Source: an uncultured Nostoc sp. (GTDB lineage Bacteria; Cyanobacteriota; Cyanobacteriia; Cyanobacteriales; Nostocaceae). Taken from it: a DNA stretch of 64,000 bases. The stretch covers positions 1-64,000 of the forward strand of contig NZ_CALMFY010000174.1 of the NCBI RefSeq assembly GCF_937863485.1. Direction: 5' to 3'. The first letter of the stretch is position 1. Each line of letters starts with the position of its first letter. The notes below the pieces were generated by a model. That model made no database searches and had not been told where the DNA came from. It worked only from the letters and a program-made list of their open reading frames with translations. Positions 62,379-64,000 of the stretch are shown here, in pieces. The translations under genes were made by a program, and so were the position numbers.

Positions 62379-64000
62379 ATGGCAAAATCTCGACGAATCG
62401 CTAAACTCAGTGCTTACCTACGACCCCATTGGCGGGAAACGTCCTTAGGAATTCTCGCTTTGTTGTCTGTCAATGCACTGGGCGTTTATATTCCTTGGTT
62501 GATTCGTGCTGGTGTTGACAAACTTTCGACAACCTTCAGCTGGAACCAAATCCTACATTATGTAGTAATCATTGTCTTGCTCAGTTCGGCAATGTGGCTA
62601 ATGCGGATGGCATCCCGCATTTGGCTATTTGGGGTGGGGCGTCAGGTGGAATTTGACCTCAAACAACGGATTTTTGAACACTTACTCAAGCTGGAGCCAG
62701 CTTATTTTGCCAGTAATACTGCTGGCGATTTGATTAATCGGGCTACCAGTGATGTGGACAATATTAAGCGGTTATTGGGTTTTGCAGTTTTGAGTTTGGC
62801 AAATACGGTGTTTGCCTACGCCCTAACACTGCCAGTAATGCTGGCGATTAGTGTGGATCTCACACTAGCCTCTCTGGCAGTGTACCCTTTTATGTTCTTG
62901 TTAGTGAGTTTGTTTAGCGATCGCTTACGCAAACAACAAGCAGCAGTCCAAGAGCAACTCTCTGACATCAGCGAACTCATCCAAGAGGATATCAGTGGCA
63001 TTGCTTTAATTAAAATCTATGCCCAAGAAGCAAACGAGCGGCGAGCCTTTGCTAAAAAAAATCAGCAGCTATTGACTGCTAACCTGGAACTGGCAAAACT
63101 CCGAAATACACTGTTTCCGCTAATTGGCGGACTAGCCAATGTCAGTTCACTAGTTATCATCTGGCTAGGAGTAGGGCGGATGTCTTCTGGGACCCTTCAG
63201 GTTGGCGACTTTTTAGCACTGTTAATTTATGTAGAGCGTCTAGTTTTTCCTACTGCTCTTTTAGGATTCACAATTACTGCCTACCAACGGGGTGAAGTTA
63301 GTATCGATAGGCTTGAATCTATTCTCTCTGTCACACCGAAAATTCAAGACAGAGCCGATGCCATACATCTACCAGTGGCTGAACTTAAAGGGGAACTGAC
63401 AGCTAAAAATCTCACCTACAATTACCCTGGTTCTACTACTCCAGCTTTAGAAAATGTTAACTTTACCATTACTCCGGGAGAAACCGTGGCAATTGTTGGG
63501 GCCATTGGTTCGGGTAAATCTACTTTGGCGAATGCTTTGCCGCGCTTGTTGGATATTGAATCAGAACAATTGTTTTTAGATGGGCTGGATATTACTAAGA
63601 TAGCTTTGGCTTCTTTACGAGGTGCGATCGCCTACGTTCCTCAAGATAGCTTTCTATTTAGCACTACAATCAAAAATAATATCCGCTACGGTGACCCAAT
63701 TAGCGAACAAGAGCAAGTAGAATCTGTCGCTCAACTTGCCCAAATTGAATCAGAAATTAACAATTTTCCCCAGCAATACGAAACTCTTGTTGGTGAACGC
63801 GGTATTACTCTTTCTGGTGGTCAACGACAACGGACTGCCTTGGCTAGAGCGATGCTGGTCAATGCGCCAGTGTTAATTTTAGATGATGCCCTCTCTAGTG
63901 TGGATAATCAAACAGCCACACAAATCCTCAAAAATCTCTCTGGTGGTACTGAACGCAAAACAGTAATTTTCATTACTCATCAATTATCGGCAGCGGCAGC
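62379..64000 (+). CDS. ABC-type exporter, fused permease/ATPase (5' part, runs off the window)
   Basis: At least 540 codons without stop to the window edge. N-terminal six-helix ABC membrane domain (about 15-300, starting AYLRPHWRETSLGILALLSV) is followed by the ATPase: Walker A GAIGSGKS, signature LSGGQRQR, Walker B VLILDDALSSVD and the H-loop in ITHQLSAAA just at the end of the window. The family is the MdlB/MsbA-like exporter group. ATG 62379 follows TTGCTTTA without a strong ribosome site. The partner half and substrate are not visible. Confidence 0.9.
   Translation, partial: MAKSRRIAKLSAYLRPHWRETSLGILALLSVNALGVYIPWLIRAGVDKLSTTFSWNQILHYVVIIVLLSSAMWLMRMASRIWLFGVGRQVEFDLKQRIFEHLLKLEPAYFASNTAGDLINRATSDVDNIKRLLGFAVLSLANTVFAYALTLPVMLAISVDLTLASLAVYPFMFLLVSLFSDRLRKQQAAVQEQLSDISELIQEDISGIALIKIYAQEANERRAFAKKNQQLLTANLELAKLRNTLFPLIGGLANVSSLVIIWLGVGRMSSGTLQVGDFLALLIYVERLVFPTALLGFTITAYQRGEVSIDRLESILSVTPKIQDRADAIHLPVAELKGELTAKNLTYNYPGSTTPALENVNFTITPGETVAIVGAIGSGKSTLANALPRLLDIESEQLFLDGLDITKIALASLRGAIAYVPQDSFLFSTTIKNNIRYGDPISEQEQVESVAQLAQIESEINNFPQQYETLVGERGITLSGGQRQRTALARAMLVNAPVLILDDALSSVDNQTATQILKNLSGGTERKTVIFITHQLSAAA

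Noticed and set aside
1..64000. CRISPR arrays, tRNA or rRNA genes, prophage
   Set aside because: No regular repeat-spacer pattern, rRNA-like sequence or phage genes were seen; tRNA genes were looked for by eye only and cannot be excluded.

Overview
The window looks like chromosomal DNA of a filamentous, probably heterocyst-forming cyanobacterium close to Nostoc. The palindrome GCGATCGC is very frequent, base composition is moderately AT-rich, non-coding DNA is full of small dispersed repeats typical of Nostoc, and gene content includes a cyanobacterial alternative oxidase operon, DUF2808 and DUF1400 proteins, GlgX and GalE. No rRNA or CRISPR array was seen, no tRNA was noticed by eye, and no intact transposase gene was recognised.

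Layout. 0-2.3 kb: amylo-alpha-1,6-glucosidase (minus). 2.6-4.3 kb: an SDR dehydrogenase flanked by two direct copies of one MITE-like repeat. 4.6-10.9 kb: a respiratory operon with two DUF2231 membrane proteins, a three-subunit heme-copper oxidase whose subunit II lacks the CuA ligands (quinol-oxidase type), an 81-aa membrane protein and a type II NADH dehydrogenase; together NADH to quinone to O2. 11.2-13.3 kb: double-VOC protein, a decayed partial copy of its 3' end, and a peptidoglycan-binding protein. 14-16.3 kb: FUSC membrane protein between inverted repeat copies. 16.6-22.4 kb: a divergent oxidative block, SMP-30 lactonase plus DoxX on minus and Rieske-FAD reductase, GMC oxidoreductase and a glycine-zipper protein on plus. 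22.6-27.8 kb: GlgX, a CNNM/HlyC-type protein, a 50-aa Lmo0937-type peptide and a hypothetical.

28-48 kb is accessory DNA with a sulfur or organo-compound theme: an HD-domain protein with a sulfonate-type binding lipoprotein, HAD hydrolase, aldo/keto reductase, TPR protein, c-type cytochrome and vanadium haloperoxidase homologue, a NitT/TauT ABC transporter whose binding-protein gene carries an in-frame stop, two MFS transporters, an Old Yellow Enzyme, decayed metQ/metN and FAD-oxidoreductase pieces, and an SfnG-like monooxygenase. A recurring ATTTACCGTAGT motif occurs around the last genes. 48-53.9 kb: long non-coding stretches with MITEs, plus hypothetical, DUF1400 hydrolase and small exported proteins. 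54.5-57.5 kb: M28 peptidase, then a small defence-like cluster of a Doc toxin with an unusual partner and a TIR-domain gene broken by one nonsense codon. 57.7-64 kb: SafE-type transporter with exported partner, GalE, a membrane protein and the start of an ABC exporter that runs off the right edge.

The most distinctive general feature is small dispersed repeats inserted in frame into at least three otherwise intact genes (SMP-30, Rieske-FAD reductase, cytochrome). The most interesting individual objects are the CuA-less oxidase module, the organosulfur cluster with its shared motif, the haloperoxidase homologue with a doubled Tat signal and missing acid-base His, and the interrupted TIR gene next to Doc.
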